IMG/VR virus record: IMGVR_UViG_3300009159_000359
Location: 1-22,264 of that record
Direction: 5' to 3' (one strand)
Length of the DNA stretch: 22,264 bases
From: a virus
The notes beneath the pieces were generated by a model, which worked only from the letters and a program-made list of their open reading frames with translations, had not been told where the DNA came from and did no database searches. Position numbers and translations under genes: made by a program. Below are positions 4,564 to 13,373 of this stretch, piece by piece. The stretch's first letter is position 1, and every line of letters starts with the position of its first letter.

Positions 4564-7500
4564 GCCTAATAAACCAGTGGACAAAGACACGCTGCCGCTC
4601 AATCAGCCTCGTCGCACGCCTAGCCATCCGACGAAGTCTCACGTTGTGAAGACCAAGGTCGATGGTAAAGAGAAGATCATCCGGTTCGGTGAACAAGGCG
4701 CCAGCACTGCGGGCAAGCCCAAGGCTGGAGAGTCTGACAAGATGAAGGCCAAGCGTGCCTCGTTCAAGTCACGCCATGCAAAGAACATTGCCAAGGGACC
4801 AAGCAGCGCCGCCTACTGGGCCAACAAGGTCAAGTGGGCTGAGGGCGGCACAGTCGAATCAACAAGCGGGCTGCAAGACCTGCTGGACAAGTACGCTGAA
4901 GGCGCCGTCAAGTCTACGCGCACGGTAACCGACGCATTAGCGAACCTTACCCCGATGGGCGACATGTCCCGTGAAGCTGCACGCGCAGCAACCCTAGTCT
5001 ACCCTAAAGAAACCGAACTTGGCGGCGAAGCTGACGCGTTGCGGCACATGCTGTTCCAGTCTGAGCTGTCGGACAAGTACGGCGAGCTGCCCGCGTACAT
5101 GGTCGGTCTGGCGAACGAGTATCTCAGGGGCGGACTACAATCCCCAGCAGAAAGACGGATGGACCTCGATAACGATATGTTAGGCAGGGCGTTCGGTCGG
5201 ACGGTGTCAGACCCTGACGAGCGCATGCGCATGATGATGGACCTTATCGACATGGGCGGCGCGACCACGTTAGAAGACAGCGAGCTGGGCTACGCACGCG
5301 GCGGGCCGGTTCCTGGCTTTGGCAGGGGAGGCAACTGGGCCGAGATTGCCGCGAAGGCACGCCTAGGCGTTAAGACAGCGGCTGAAGAGCTGCTTGATCT
5401 CTCACAAGAAGCCAAGTCGGCAAGAGCAGTAGAGCAAGGGTTCACGGACAGGTTGTGGCACTCAAGCAATGAAGTATTTGCTGGATCGCCACAAGCTAAA
5501 GAAGCCATTGAATATAATATTCCCATTCGACGTGAATTTAAAAACGTTTTTGGGGGCACCTATTTTTCACCAGAAAGCGATTTAACAGGAGAAATTTTTG
5601 GTAAAGGAACTTTTGGTGGACCAGCAGAATATTTGATAAAAAAGGGAAATAACTTTGACGCTCATCATCCGAGTATGGGCGAAGAACAGAAAAAACAATT
5701 AAAAGATATACTTAATTCAGTGTTAGACACTGATGATATTGAAGGAGCAGCCGCAAGACTTGATATACCGTTAGAAGATGTTGATAGCTTTGATCTTTTT
5801 ACAGATGGTGAATTTTATCAAGCATTTGGTAGAGATGCACAAGACAAAGTCATGAATGCTTTTTCTAAGAGAGGCTATGATTCAGTAACATTCCCTGACA
5901 ATTTGGCTTCTGGCGACATGACACGTTCAACTGTTGTTTTTAATCCATCTCACATTCGATCGCCCGATGCTGACTTCGACCCCTCCAAGCTAGACTCTTC
6001 GGATCTAGGACACGCCAAGGGTGGCTCCGTGCCTGGCTTTGGCAGGGGAGGTATCAATCCAAAAGAGCTTGCAGCAAAGGTATCCGGTACGCTCAAAGAG
6101 GCACAAGACCTGCTTGGCATAACGCCTGAAGCACAAGCGGCTTGGCGTGCGTCTCGCACAGGGAGCAAACGGACCCGCGTACCAGAAGTGAAAAGCGCAG
6201 CAAACAGCTTGCGCTTAGGCGACATATCGACCGACGAGTATCAGGCAATAGTACGGCAATTCATGCCGATCAAACCGTTGGGGGCGGTTCAAAACGTGCC
6301 TACATTCGAGAACATTGCGCTATCGCTTAGCAAAGACCCAAATAAATCAGCGGGCATTGTTGGTGTTAATGTCGACATCCCAGACGGAACCAGAATCGCC
6401 TCAAGGCTTGACATACCAGCATACCAGAACTATGACACATGGGTGGTCTCCCTTCACGACGGGACCAAGAAAGGCGGCAACGCTGTGGGCTACGGGCAGA
6501 CGGCGGTATTGAACAATGTAAATTTTGAGTCTAGCGCGAAGGGTGCGCTAAACATAGCCTCTGAAGCTCTGAAGCCTAGCGGTGAGAAATACGATAAGAG
6601 CACGATTGCTAGAATGTATGGCGATTGGGCAAACCATTCAGCCGAGGACGTGCAGAGGGCGGCGACAAGCATACTGGAAGACGGCGATCCAGATTGGGTC
6701 GAGATCGGCATGAACCCAGACCGTCACAGCTATTTCTATCGCAAGTCAGACGGGGCACCGGTTGGCTCTGCAGAGCAGGTAATACAAATAGGACCGCTAG
6801 TGTTAGCAAAGAAAGTCAAAACGATTGCGATAGATGACCCTGCGCACTTAGTAGAGACGCCCAATGGTCCTCGTCATTACGCCCGTGGCGGCATTAATCC
6901 GAAAGCTTTGGCCAAAGAATTAAAAGGCGGTGAGGTCATGGGCTACGCTGAGGGAGGCCTAGCAGAGCTCGCGGACAAGTACAGCAAGGACTACTACCAG
7001 TTTCCTTTTGACGACCACGACGAGCACTACCTGAAGTTTGCAGGCGGCGGAGATCTAGCCAAAATCTTGAGGGAGTGGCTCAAGGACCACCCTGAAAAAG
7101 GACTGGCAGATTTGAAGACTCGTCAACCCGCTATAGAACACTACCAAGGCATACTAGCAGACCCAACGCTTGCAAACAGACGCATTGGCACAGGCACACA
7201 TGAAGCAGGTAGCCCTTTATATTATGACATGGCTCAACAAGAATTGAACGCACTCAAGCCAGACATAGCCCTTAACAATTTTGTTGATGGTGCACTCAAC
7301 AAGTACATTAAGCGCGACTACGGCACCGACTGGGATCCATTGACCACGCTTACGCCAGACGAAAGACACGTCCCCGAGGGCGTGAACAATGTTGCTCGTC
7401 AAGGCGAGCCCACTCTAAGATCAAGAAACTGGCCACCGATCAGGTTTGGCTCTGAAGCTGGCACTAAAAAGATAATAGATGGGCTGCGGTCAACGACACG

Positions 7501-10465
7501 CGATTTGATTCATTCCCCAACAGCGGGATATAGAACTACTGGACTACGCATCGACGACGTGTACAAGGCAAATCCGTGGCTCACAGGAAAACCAAGAGAC
7601 ATGGAATTGTTTTATGATTTTAATCCACACTATGGCGCATTTCCTCACTTGATAAATACGCTACGCAGAACTATTACGCCAGACTCTGGCCTGCCTAATG
7701 AGCTGCGTCTCAACCCTGAGTCATTGCAACGTATGTCCGTGCTGCAGGCGTCAAAACTTGTGGGCAAGGTCAATCAGTGGGACAAGGCACAGGCACAAGC
7801 GGCCAGTCAGAGGCTGATGTTAAACCCGTTCAAGGAGTACGACTCTGGATACAAGTGGGTCAAGCTGCCAAACGCTAGAGAGCCGGAGGGACTAAAGTCG
7901 GTTATGGACTTAGGCTGCAAGGGGGGCTGGTGCACGCAGCAAGAGGACCAAGCGAAAGGCTATAGCAATTACGCAAGAGGAGACCATCTGTATGCGCTGC
8001 TAGACCCCGAAGGAAGACCGCACGCGCAAGTTTCCACTTTTGAGGGAGACCCGCACGATTGGGAAAGAAATAAAAATATAACGTCAATGCAGCCACTCGC
8101 TAACGATTTTGACAGCCAGTATGTTTCTGACTGGATGAAAAAAGATCCAAATTACAAGAATCAGATCAAGGGCTACATGCAAGACTTTGCGGGGTCCAAT
8201 GACTGGACACATAATGGGGCTGTTGATGGCATGGACGCGATAGACATGATACCGACAAATGATTGGGAGAAATATTTTAAACTCAACCACATGAAATATG
8301 AGCCCCTACGGGGATCGTTGAACTATGATCCTGCAAATGTTGGTGGGTCAGACGCTGTGTATCTTGAGGCTGTGCGTCGGGCAAGACAAAACGCTAGCCA
8401 GAGAGAAGAAAAAATCCCCGCGTATATGACTGTTCGCCAATCCAAAAACATGATCCAACAATTTATGCCAAGGCTTGACGAACGTGAACGTATAAACGCT
8501 CAAGTTGAGCGATTGTTCCAAAAACCTCCAGTAGAGGGCTACGCCGAAGGAGGCCGTGCCATGAAAGACTTAAAAGACGAACCGGCGCCAGACATTTACG
8601 ACTCCCAGAAGCGCAGCAAGACCGGTATTGATGTTCTGGACAACATGCTAGACCCGTTCTATGCGATGAGGGCTGGGATAGACGCTCAGGTATTGCCAGA
8701 AGAGGTCCAATGGACAGACGACGAGGGTAACATGCACAGCTACACTGCGCCCGGCATAGCCAACAGCGCTCTGGGTTTAGCAAGCTACGCCCAACTCTTT
8801 GGCGGTCCCGAGTATCCAATGGCAGACGCGGGGTCAGACGCGTACGACACAGGCTTGCAGCGTGCTCTTGATCACTATGCTCTTCCCGTACGCAACGACA
8901 TGGGGTTTGTGAACAAGACTGGTCTGACTCTAGGCGAAATGCTTGGACAGATACCGCTGGTCCCGCTGTCCGCGGCTAACAAGGTCCGCCAAGGCGCACA
9001 AGTTTTAGGGGGCGCAATGCCTTTCATTAAAAAAACGCTTATGGCTATCCCTGAGTATCTGGGTCCAACCATTGAGCCGACAGCGTTAAATTATGCGATT
9101 GGCACAGCGGGCGGAATGGCGTTCCCGCCTGCGATGGAAGGATTGATGAGAATGTACGAAAAGTACAGCCCTGAGCTTGAGTATGAAGTGCCTGACACTG
9201 ACATGCGCGGATTGCTTGACGACATAGGCAATCCAATAGACCGTGAGTCAGACAAAAGGGTGGCCCAGTGGGTCGCTGAGCAGCGCGGTCCTTCAGACGA
9301 GCGGGCTAGGATAGCGGACAACGTCAGGCGCAGCATGATGACGCCAGGCTTTGGCAAAGGCGGTTTCAACCCTAAAGAGCTTGCAGAGAAGCTAGCGAAA
9401 GAAGCGGCTGAAGATGTGCCTAAAAACCTATATACCGCTGCCGACCGCGCAAATGCGGGACGCAAAGCAGCTCAGCTAATTAGTTCGCAAGAGCCGGTCA
9501 AAGCATCAGAGGCTTTGGGGCAACTGATGGAGCGTGGGTTCAAAAACACTACGACCACGGTAGCTGACCGCACCCGTGTGGGCGGTGGCAACATAGGCGG
9601 CGCAAATTTCCCAGCTATTAGCGAAGTAGATCCAGGTTATGAGGATATAGTCTGGGGGGTGATGGATAAAGGTACAGGAAGTCGCTTGACTAACCTGACC
9701 ACGCCAGAGACAGCATGGACAACAATGCTCGGCTCTGGAACCCAGCTTAAAACCAACCCAATTGTATTTGACAAGCTCATGCGTGGCTTCTTGGGTTCCA
9801 TGAAGCAGGGCAACTTGTCTGACGACTTAGCCTCAAAAATAAACCACAACCTTGCGTTAGTATTTGGAGAAGGTGCAGACATCAGAGATCCGATGATTTG
9901 GCAGCTAGCAGATACGTTTGATAAGCGTTCGGTATTGGCCAACCTAATGATGGGTAAAGGCATGCCGAAAAGCAAAGGAGGCATTCCACTTGGGGGGGAA
10001 CTACGCGGCGGTGCTATCTTCAACCCAAGTGAAATCTTGATCAGAGAGACAGAACCTACGTTGATGCATCCTTTGTATGGTGGCAACGTGCCAACTTATG
10101 CTGCTGGTCCACGTACGTTCAGTTTGGACGGGACGGCCGAGTACCGCCCAGACCTACATCCAGGCTTTCCAACATTGTTACACGGGGAAGACTTGGGCTT
10201 TAATATGATCCCCACGCCGACTGAGGTTTACCTACCAGATTGGCACCGTGCTTTCAAAGCGGCCAACCCAGACCGCAAGGGTCCGGGCTACTACGACCTT
10301 GCGCTGGGCGTAGAAGGTGAGGGATTACCAAGCCAAGCCTTAACGGAAAAGTACATCCGTCATTTGATCCGCGAAGGATACAGCCACGGCGGCAACGTAG
10401 AAATGCAAGACCTGCAGGACATGTTAGACAAATATAATCAGGACACACGAGTAAATTATGGCTAA
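4562..10465 (+). CDS. Giant modular polyvalent-like protein (1967 aa)
   Basis: One uninterrupted frame fills the interval between terL and the portal; GAGA lies 9 nt before the ATG. Modules, by residue: 1-95 basic Lys-rich phage segment; about 100-240 with ADALRHMLF and MDLDNDMLGRAFG motifs resembling DUF6973-type domains; about 297-480 ADP-ribosyltransferase-like (LWHSS His300, GGTYFSP Tyr334, VVFNPSHI 458-465); about 500-770 an unnamed conserved-looking module (TWVVSLHDGT); about 830-1320 including a PcfJ-like stretch (MDLGCKGGWCTQ 1115-1125, LYALLDPEGRPHAQV); about 1335-1595 an Ala/Gly-rich region; 1600-1940 another unnamed module. Gly-rich boundaries (YARGG, GYAEGG, PGFGRGG) separate them. 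A short LxDxLDKY-like motif recurs at about 104-111, 802-807 and 1951-1958. Polyvalent proteins are known to be injected with DNA; that role here is inference. Confidence 0.85.
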   Translation: MPNKPVDKDTLPLNQPRRTPSHPTKSHVVKTKVDGKEKIIRFGEQGASTAGKPKAGESDKMKAKRASFKSRHAKNIAKGPSSAAYWANKVKWAEGGTVESTSGLQDLLDKYAEGAVKSTRTVTDALANLTPMGDMSREAARAATLVYPKETELGGEADALRHMLFQSELSDKYGELPAYMVGLANEYLRGGLQSPAERRMDLDNDMLGRAFGRTVSDPDERMRMMMDLIDMGGATTLEDSELGYARGGPVPGFGRGGNWAEIAAKARLGVKTAAEELLDLSQEAKSARAVEQGFTDRLWHSSNEVFAGSPQAKEAIEYNIPIRREFKNVFGGTYFSPESDLTGEIFGKGTFGGPAEYLIKKGNNFDAHHPSMGEEQKKQLKDILNSVLDTDDIEGAAARLDIPLEDVDSFDLFTDGEFYQAFGRDAQDKVMNAFSKRGYDSVTFPDNLASGDMTRSTVVFNPSHIRSPDADFDPSKLDSSDLGHAKGGSVPGFGRGGINPKELAAKVSGTLKEAQDLLGITPEAQAAWRASRTGSKRTRVPEVKSAANSLRLGDISTDEYQAIVRQFMPIKPLGAVQNVPTFENIALSLSKDPNKSAGIVGVNVDIPDGTRIASRLDIPAYQNYDTWVVSLHDGTKKGGNAVGYGQTAVLNNVNFESSAKGALNIASEALKPSGEKYDKSTIARMYGDWANHSAEDVQRAATSILEDGDPDWVEIGMNPDRHSYFYRKSDGAPVGSAEQVIQIGPLVLAKKVKTIAIDDPAHLVETPNGPRHYARGGINPKALAKELKGGEVMGYAEGGLAELADKYSKDYYQFPFDDHDEHYLKFAGGGDLAKILREWLKDHPEKGLADLKTRQPAIEHYQGILADPTLANRRIGTGTHEAGSPLYYDMAQQELNALKPDIALNNFVDGALNKYIKRDYGTDWDPLTTLTPDERHVPEGVNNVARQGEPTLRSRNWPPIRFGSEAGTKKIIDGLRSTTRDLIHSPTAGYRTTGLRIDDVYKANPWLTGKPRDMELFYDFNPHYGAFPHLINTLRRTITPDSGLPNELRLNPESLQRMSVLQASKLVGKVNQWDKAQAQAASQRLMLNPFKEYDSGYKWVKLPNAREPEGLKSVMDLGCKGGWCTQQEDQAKGYSNYARGDHLYALLDPEGRPHAQVSTFEGDPHDWERNKNITSMQPLANDFDSQYVSDWMKKDPNYKNQIKGYMQDFAGSNDWTHNGAVDGMDAIDMIPTNDWEKYFKLNHMKYEPLRGSLNYDPANVGGSDAVYLEAVRRARQNASQREEKIPAYMTVRQSKNMIQQFMPRLDERERINAQVERLFQKPPVEGYAEGGRAMKDLKDEPAPDIYDSQKRSKTGIDVLDNMLDPFYAMRAGIDAQVLPEEVQWTDDEGNMHSYTAPGIANSALGLASYAQLFGGPEYPMADAGSDAYDTGLQRALDHYALPVRNDMGFVNKTGLTLGEMLGQIPLVPLSAANKVRQGAQVLGGAMPFIKKTLMAIPEYLGPTIEPTALNYAIGTAGGMAFPPAMEGLMRMYEKYSPELEYEVPDTDMRGLLDDIGNPIDRESDKRVAQWVAEQRGPSDERARIADNVRRSMMTPGFGKGGFNPKELAEKLAKEAAEDVPKNLYTAADRANAGRKAAQLISSQEPVKASEALGQLMERGFKNTTTTVADRTRVGGGNIGGANFPAISEVDPGYEDIVWGVMDKGTGSRLTNLTTPETAWTTMLGSGTQLKTNPIVFDKLMRGFLGSMKQGNLSDDLASKINHNLALVFGEGADIRDPMIWQLADTFDKRSVLANLMMGKGMPKSKGGIPLGGELRGGAIFNPSEILIRETEPTLMHPLYGGNVPTYAAGPRTFSLDGTAEYRPDLHPGFPTLLHGEDLGFNMIPTPTEVYLPDWHRAFKAANPDRKGPGYYDLALGVEGEGLPSQALTEKYIRHLIREGYSHGGNVEMQDLQDMLDKYNQDTRVNYG
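5312..5331 (+). repeat. 20-bp direct repeat, left copy, flanking the ART-like module
   Basis: This 20-mer, encoding most of PGFGRGG, is identical to the copy at 6032-6051. The two copies are 720 bp (240 codons) apart, so recombination between them would keep the frame. A diverged third copy lies at 9344-9363. Confidence 0.9.
5450..6001 (+). other. AT-rich cassette encoding an ADP-ribosyltransferase-like domain
   Basis: This part of the giant gene differs in composition from its surroundings. My hand count for 5521-5940 is 155 G+C in 420 bases (about 37%), against 37 of 60 at 5041-5100 and 44 of 60 at 5281-5340. Codons favour A/T in third positions. The encoded segment has the His...Tyr...VVFNP arrangement of phage ART-like modules. 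It lies between the two 20-bp direct repeats and looks like an acquired cassette. Confidence 0.6.
6032..6051 (+). repeat. 20-bp direct repeat, right copy
   Basis: Identical to 5312-5331. The similarity to the diverged copy at 9344 continues downstream into codons for the shared motif NPKELA. Confidence 0.9.
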
Positions 10466-13031
10466 GTCTAAAGACGAAGAATTCTTGAAGAAAGAAGAGT
10501 TGGACTCTGAGGGTGAGACTGTAGAGGTCTCTGAAGACGAGGCTGGCGTTACCGACACCGAAGACGGTGGTGCTATGGTTGCGCTCGAAGAAAAGGAAAA
10601 CAAGCACGGCGAGCATAGCGTGCTAGAGCACTTCGCCAATATCGTTGACGAGGTTGACCAGTCAATGCTCAAAGAGTCTGTCACCGACTTATTGGAAAAG
10701 ATCGAGCGTGACAAGGAAGCGCGTGAGAAGCGCGACAAACAGTACGAGGAAGGCTTGCGACGTACAGGCTTGGGCGACGATGCCCCAGGCGGTGCCCAGT
10801 TCACAGGCGCCAACAAGGTCGTCCACCCGATGCTTGTCGAGGCGTGCGTAGACTTTTCTGCGCGGTTTATGAAAGAGATATTTCCGCCTAATGGTCCGGT
10901 CAAGAGCAAAGTAAACGGCGAGCAAGAGAAGAGCAAGCTAGAGAAGGCGCAACGAAAAGCCGACTTTATGAACTGGCAGATCACCGAGCAGATGACCGAG
11001 TTCAGGGGCGAGCTTGAGCAGTTGAGCACGCAGCTGCCGTTGGGTGGTGGTCAGTACATGAAGCTGATGTGGGACGCACAGCGCCGTAGGCCCAACGCTG
11101 AGTTTGTGCCCATTGACGATATTTATTTGCCGTTCGCTGCGACGAACTTCTACACCGCAGAACGTAAGACGCACGTCCAGTACATCACCAAGATGGAGTA
11201 CAACAAGCGCATCAAGACTGGCATGTACATCGACGTTGACCTTGGCGCTCCAGACGACCCAGAGTACAGCAAGGCGTCACAAGCCAACGACAAGATTGAG
11301 GGACGCAAAGACCTGAGCTACAACGAGGACGGTCTGCGTACCATGTTCGAGATATATACCTACTTTGATTTTGGTGATGGGGTAGAGCCGTACATCATCA
11401 CGATAGACAAGTCGACCAGTAAAGCGTTGGGCCTGTACCGTAACTGGGAGCCAGAGGACACGCAGAAGAAAGAGCTGGACTGGGTCGTAGAGTTCCCGTT
11501 TGTGCCTTGGCGTGGCGCCTACCCGATCGGTCTTACCCACATGATCGGTGGTTTGAGCGGTGCGGCTACTGGCGCGTTACGTGCCCTGCTTGACTCTGCC
11601 CACATCCAAAACATCCCTACCATGCTCAAGCTGAAAGGCGGGCCTGGCGGACAAACCCTGAACCTACAGCCGACCGAGATTGCGGAGATAGAGGGCGGTG
11701 CTTTGGTCGACGACATACGCAAGATAGCGATGCCGATACCGTTCAACCAGCCAAGCCCTGTCTTGTTTCAATTGCTTGGATTTTTAGTTGAGGCAGGCAA
11801 GGGCGTGGTGCAGACCTCGTTTGAGAGGCTGAGCGATCAGAGTGTTAACCAACCGGTAGGGACAACGCTGGCCCTCATTGAGCAGGGCATGGTCGTGTTC
11901 AGCAGTATTCATTCGCGCCTGCACAGTTCGATGGCGAAATGTTTGAAGGTAATCCACCGCATCAACTCTGCCTACCTTACTGAGGAAGACATAGAGGCGT
12001 GCGATGCTGGTCTTGAGATTGAGCCGTCAGACTTTGACGGTCCTATGGACGTCATCCCAGTCAGCGATCCTTCTATATTCAGCGAGACGCAGCGCTTTGC
12101 ACAGATCCAAGCGATCATTCAAAGGGCAGCGGTCGCGCCGCAATTGTACGACGCAAGGAAGGTCGAGGAGATGTTCCTGCGCGTAATGAAGATACCTGGC
12201 GACGAAGTATTGGTGTCGCTGCCTGGGACTGACGACATGGACCCGGTCAGCGAGAACGTCGCGGCGGCTATGGGGCGTCCTGTGTTTGTGTTGCCGGCGC
12301 AAGACCACATGGCACACATGATGGTACACATACCGTTCCTGCAGTCTCCCTTGTTTGGGTCAAACCCTGCAATAGCAAAGACCTACCTTTACCCGATGGC
12401 CACACACTTGCGTGATCACCTGTTGAACTATTATTTGGTAGAGGCCCACACCGCGATCAGCATGGCACAGAGCCAGAGTCTCATAGAGAAAGAGGCCCAA
12501 GCGCAGGTGAATGTTGTGCTACAGGTACAGCAGTTCATTGAAAGCCAGCTAGGGTCGTTTGGTCAGCAGTTAGCGCAGATTGATCAGTCAGCCCAGCAGT
12601 TCGCTCCACAGGCGCCCGTGCAGCAAGACAGCAGCCTACAGATTGCGCAGATGAACTCACAATTGCAGGGCCAAGCGTTGCAACAAAGAGCGGCACAAGA
12701 TCAGGCACGTACACAGATGGATCAGGCTAAGATGCAGCAGCAGTCGCAGATAGAGCAGACCAAGATCCAGCAGAAGGCACAGTTTGATCAGGCACGGCTA
12801 CAGTTAGACCAAGCTAAAATGCAGTTAGATCAGGCAGCCATTAGCATGGACGCGCAGATCGCGCAGGCACGACTGAGCGCAGACGCCCAGCGTACTATGG
12901 CAGAGCTAGAGTCACGCGAGCGCATGAACTCTGCCGACAACGACACCGCCAAGCTACTTGCAGCGGCAGAGATCGCGTCGGGAGAGAAAGTAAGTTTTAG
13001 CACAGGCACAGGCATTAACCCCAACCCATGA
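10458..13031 (+). CDS. Portal protein, P22-like
   Basis: The portal is the dodecameric ring at one capsid vertex through which TerL pumps DNA and to which the tail binds. The 857-residue protein has an acidic N-terminal extension (1-60), a conserved-looking core (FTGANKVVHPMLVEACVDFSARFMKEIF; WVVEFPFVPWRGAYPIGLTH; SDQSVNQPVGTTLALIEQGM), then a long Gln-rich helical C-terminus from about residue 675 to 815. That tail shows units of 7 and 11 residues (QMDQAKM, QQKAQFDQARL, QLDQAKM), as expected of a coiled coil and comparable to the P22 portal barrel. It overlaps the giant gene by 8 nt and has no strong ribosome binding site of its own, so coupling is likely. It is longer than the 725-residue P22 portal. 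Confidence 0.9.
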   Translation: MAKSKDEEFLKKEELDSEGETVEVSEDEAGVTDTEDGGAMVALEEKENKHGEHSVLEHFANIVDEVDQSMLKESVTDLLEKIERDKEAREKRDKQYEEGLRRTGLGDDAPGGAQFTGANKVVHPMLVEACVDFSARFMKEIFPPNGPVKSKVNGEQEKSKLEKAQRKADFMNWQITEQMTEFRGELEQLSTQLPLGGGQYMKLMWDAQRRRPNAEFVPIDDIYLPFAATNFYTAERKTHVQYITKMEYNKRIKTGMYIDVDLGAPDDPEYSKASQANDKIEGRKDLSYNEDGLRTMFEIYTYFDFGDGVEPYIITIDKSTSKALGLYRNWEPEDTQKKELDWVVEFPFVPWRGAYPIGLTHMIGGLSGAATGALRALLDSAHIQNIPTMLKLKGGPGGQTLNLQPTEIAEIEGGALVDDIRKIAMPIPFNQPSPVLFQLLGFLVEAGKGVVQTSFERLSDQSVNQPVGTTLALIEQGMVVFSSIHSRLHSSMAKCLKVIHRINSAYLTEEDIEACDAGLEIEPSDFDGPMDVIPVSDPSIFSETQRFAQIQAIIQRAAVAPQLYDARKVEEMFLRVMKIPGDEVLVSLPGTDDMDPVSENVAAAMGRPVFVLPAQDHMAHMMVHIPFLQSPLFGSNPAIAKTYLYPMATHLRDHLLNYYLVEAHTAISMAQSQSLIEKEAQAQVNVVLQVQQFIESQLGSFGQQLAQIDQSAQQFAPQAPVQQDSSLQIAQMNSQLQGQALQQRAAQDQARTQMDQAKMQQQSQIEQTKIQQKAQFDQARLQLDQAKMQLDQAAISMDAQIAQARLSADAQRTMAELESRERMNSADNDTAKLLAAAEIASGEKVSFSTGTGINPNP

Positions 13032-13041
13032 GGATACACCG

Positions 13042-13179
13042 ATGAAAGACAAACCAAAGACTGGCACCGTTTCAATGAAAGGCGGCGACGTTAAACAGAA
13101 GCATCGTATGGCGGCTGGCGAGAAAGTCACCGGTCAGACGTTGCCATCAGCGCCTAAGTCTCCTAAGACACCTGCGTGA
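13042..13179 (+). CDS. Small basic protein (45 aa)
   Basis: A 45-codon frame starts at an ATG with AGGAT about 7 nt upstream, just 10 nt after the portal stop. Its stop overlaps the GTG of the next gene (GTGA). The product is short, Lys-rich and probably disordered (KPKTGTVSMKGGDVKQKHR, then SAPKSPKTPA). Operon-like spacing on both sides argues that it is real. Function unknown; a minor virion or DNA-associated peptide is possible. Confidence 0.6.
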   Translation: MKDKPKTGTVSMKGGDVKQKHRMAAGEKVTGQTLPSAPKSPKTPA

Positions 13180-13373
13180 ACTTAGAGACCAAGCTACTGA
13201 ATAAGCTCAAGGCTGAGCAGCAGAGTTTTGCTGTAGAGGCTTTGACGCGACCCCAGACACGCGATACGTTTGAGTACGGGTATCGTGTTGGAATGTTTGC
13301 GGGCTACGAAGCCGCAATAAACGTACTATTAAAACTCATAGACGAGGAACAACATGGCGACAATGACATATGA
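13176..13373 (+). CDS. Small conserved-looking phage protein (65 aa)
   Basis: The GTG start overlaps the preceding stop by 4 nt, suggesting translational coupling, and the 3' end overlaps the co-chaperonin gene by 20 nt. The protein is mostly helical in character: a charged N-terminal helix (ETKLLNKLKAEQQSFAVEAL), an aromatic turn (FEYGYRVGMFAGYEA) and a second helix (INVLLKLIDEE). Small two-helix proteins in this position, between portal and head genes, occur in many environmental phages. I know no assigned role. Confidence 0.7.
   Translation: MNLETKLLNKLKAEQQSFAVEALTRPQTRDTFEYGYRVGMFAGYEAAINVLLKLIDEEQHGDNDI

Noticed and set aside
10424-11029. 201-codon frame antisense to the portal start
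   Set aside because: Its Ser-rich composition arises from the acidic codons of the portal on the opposite strand, and there is no start signal.
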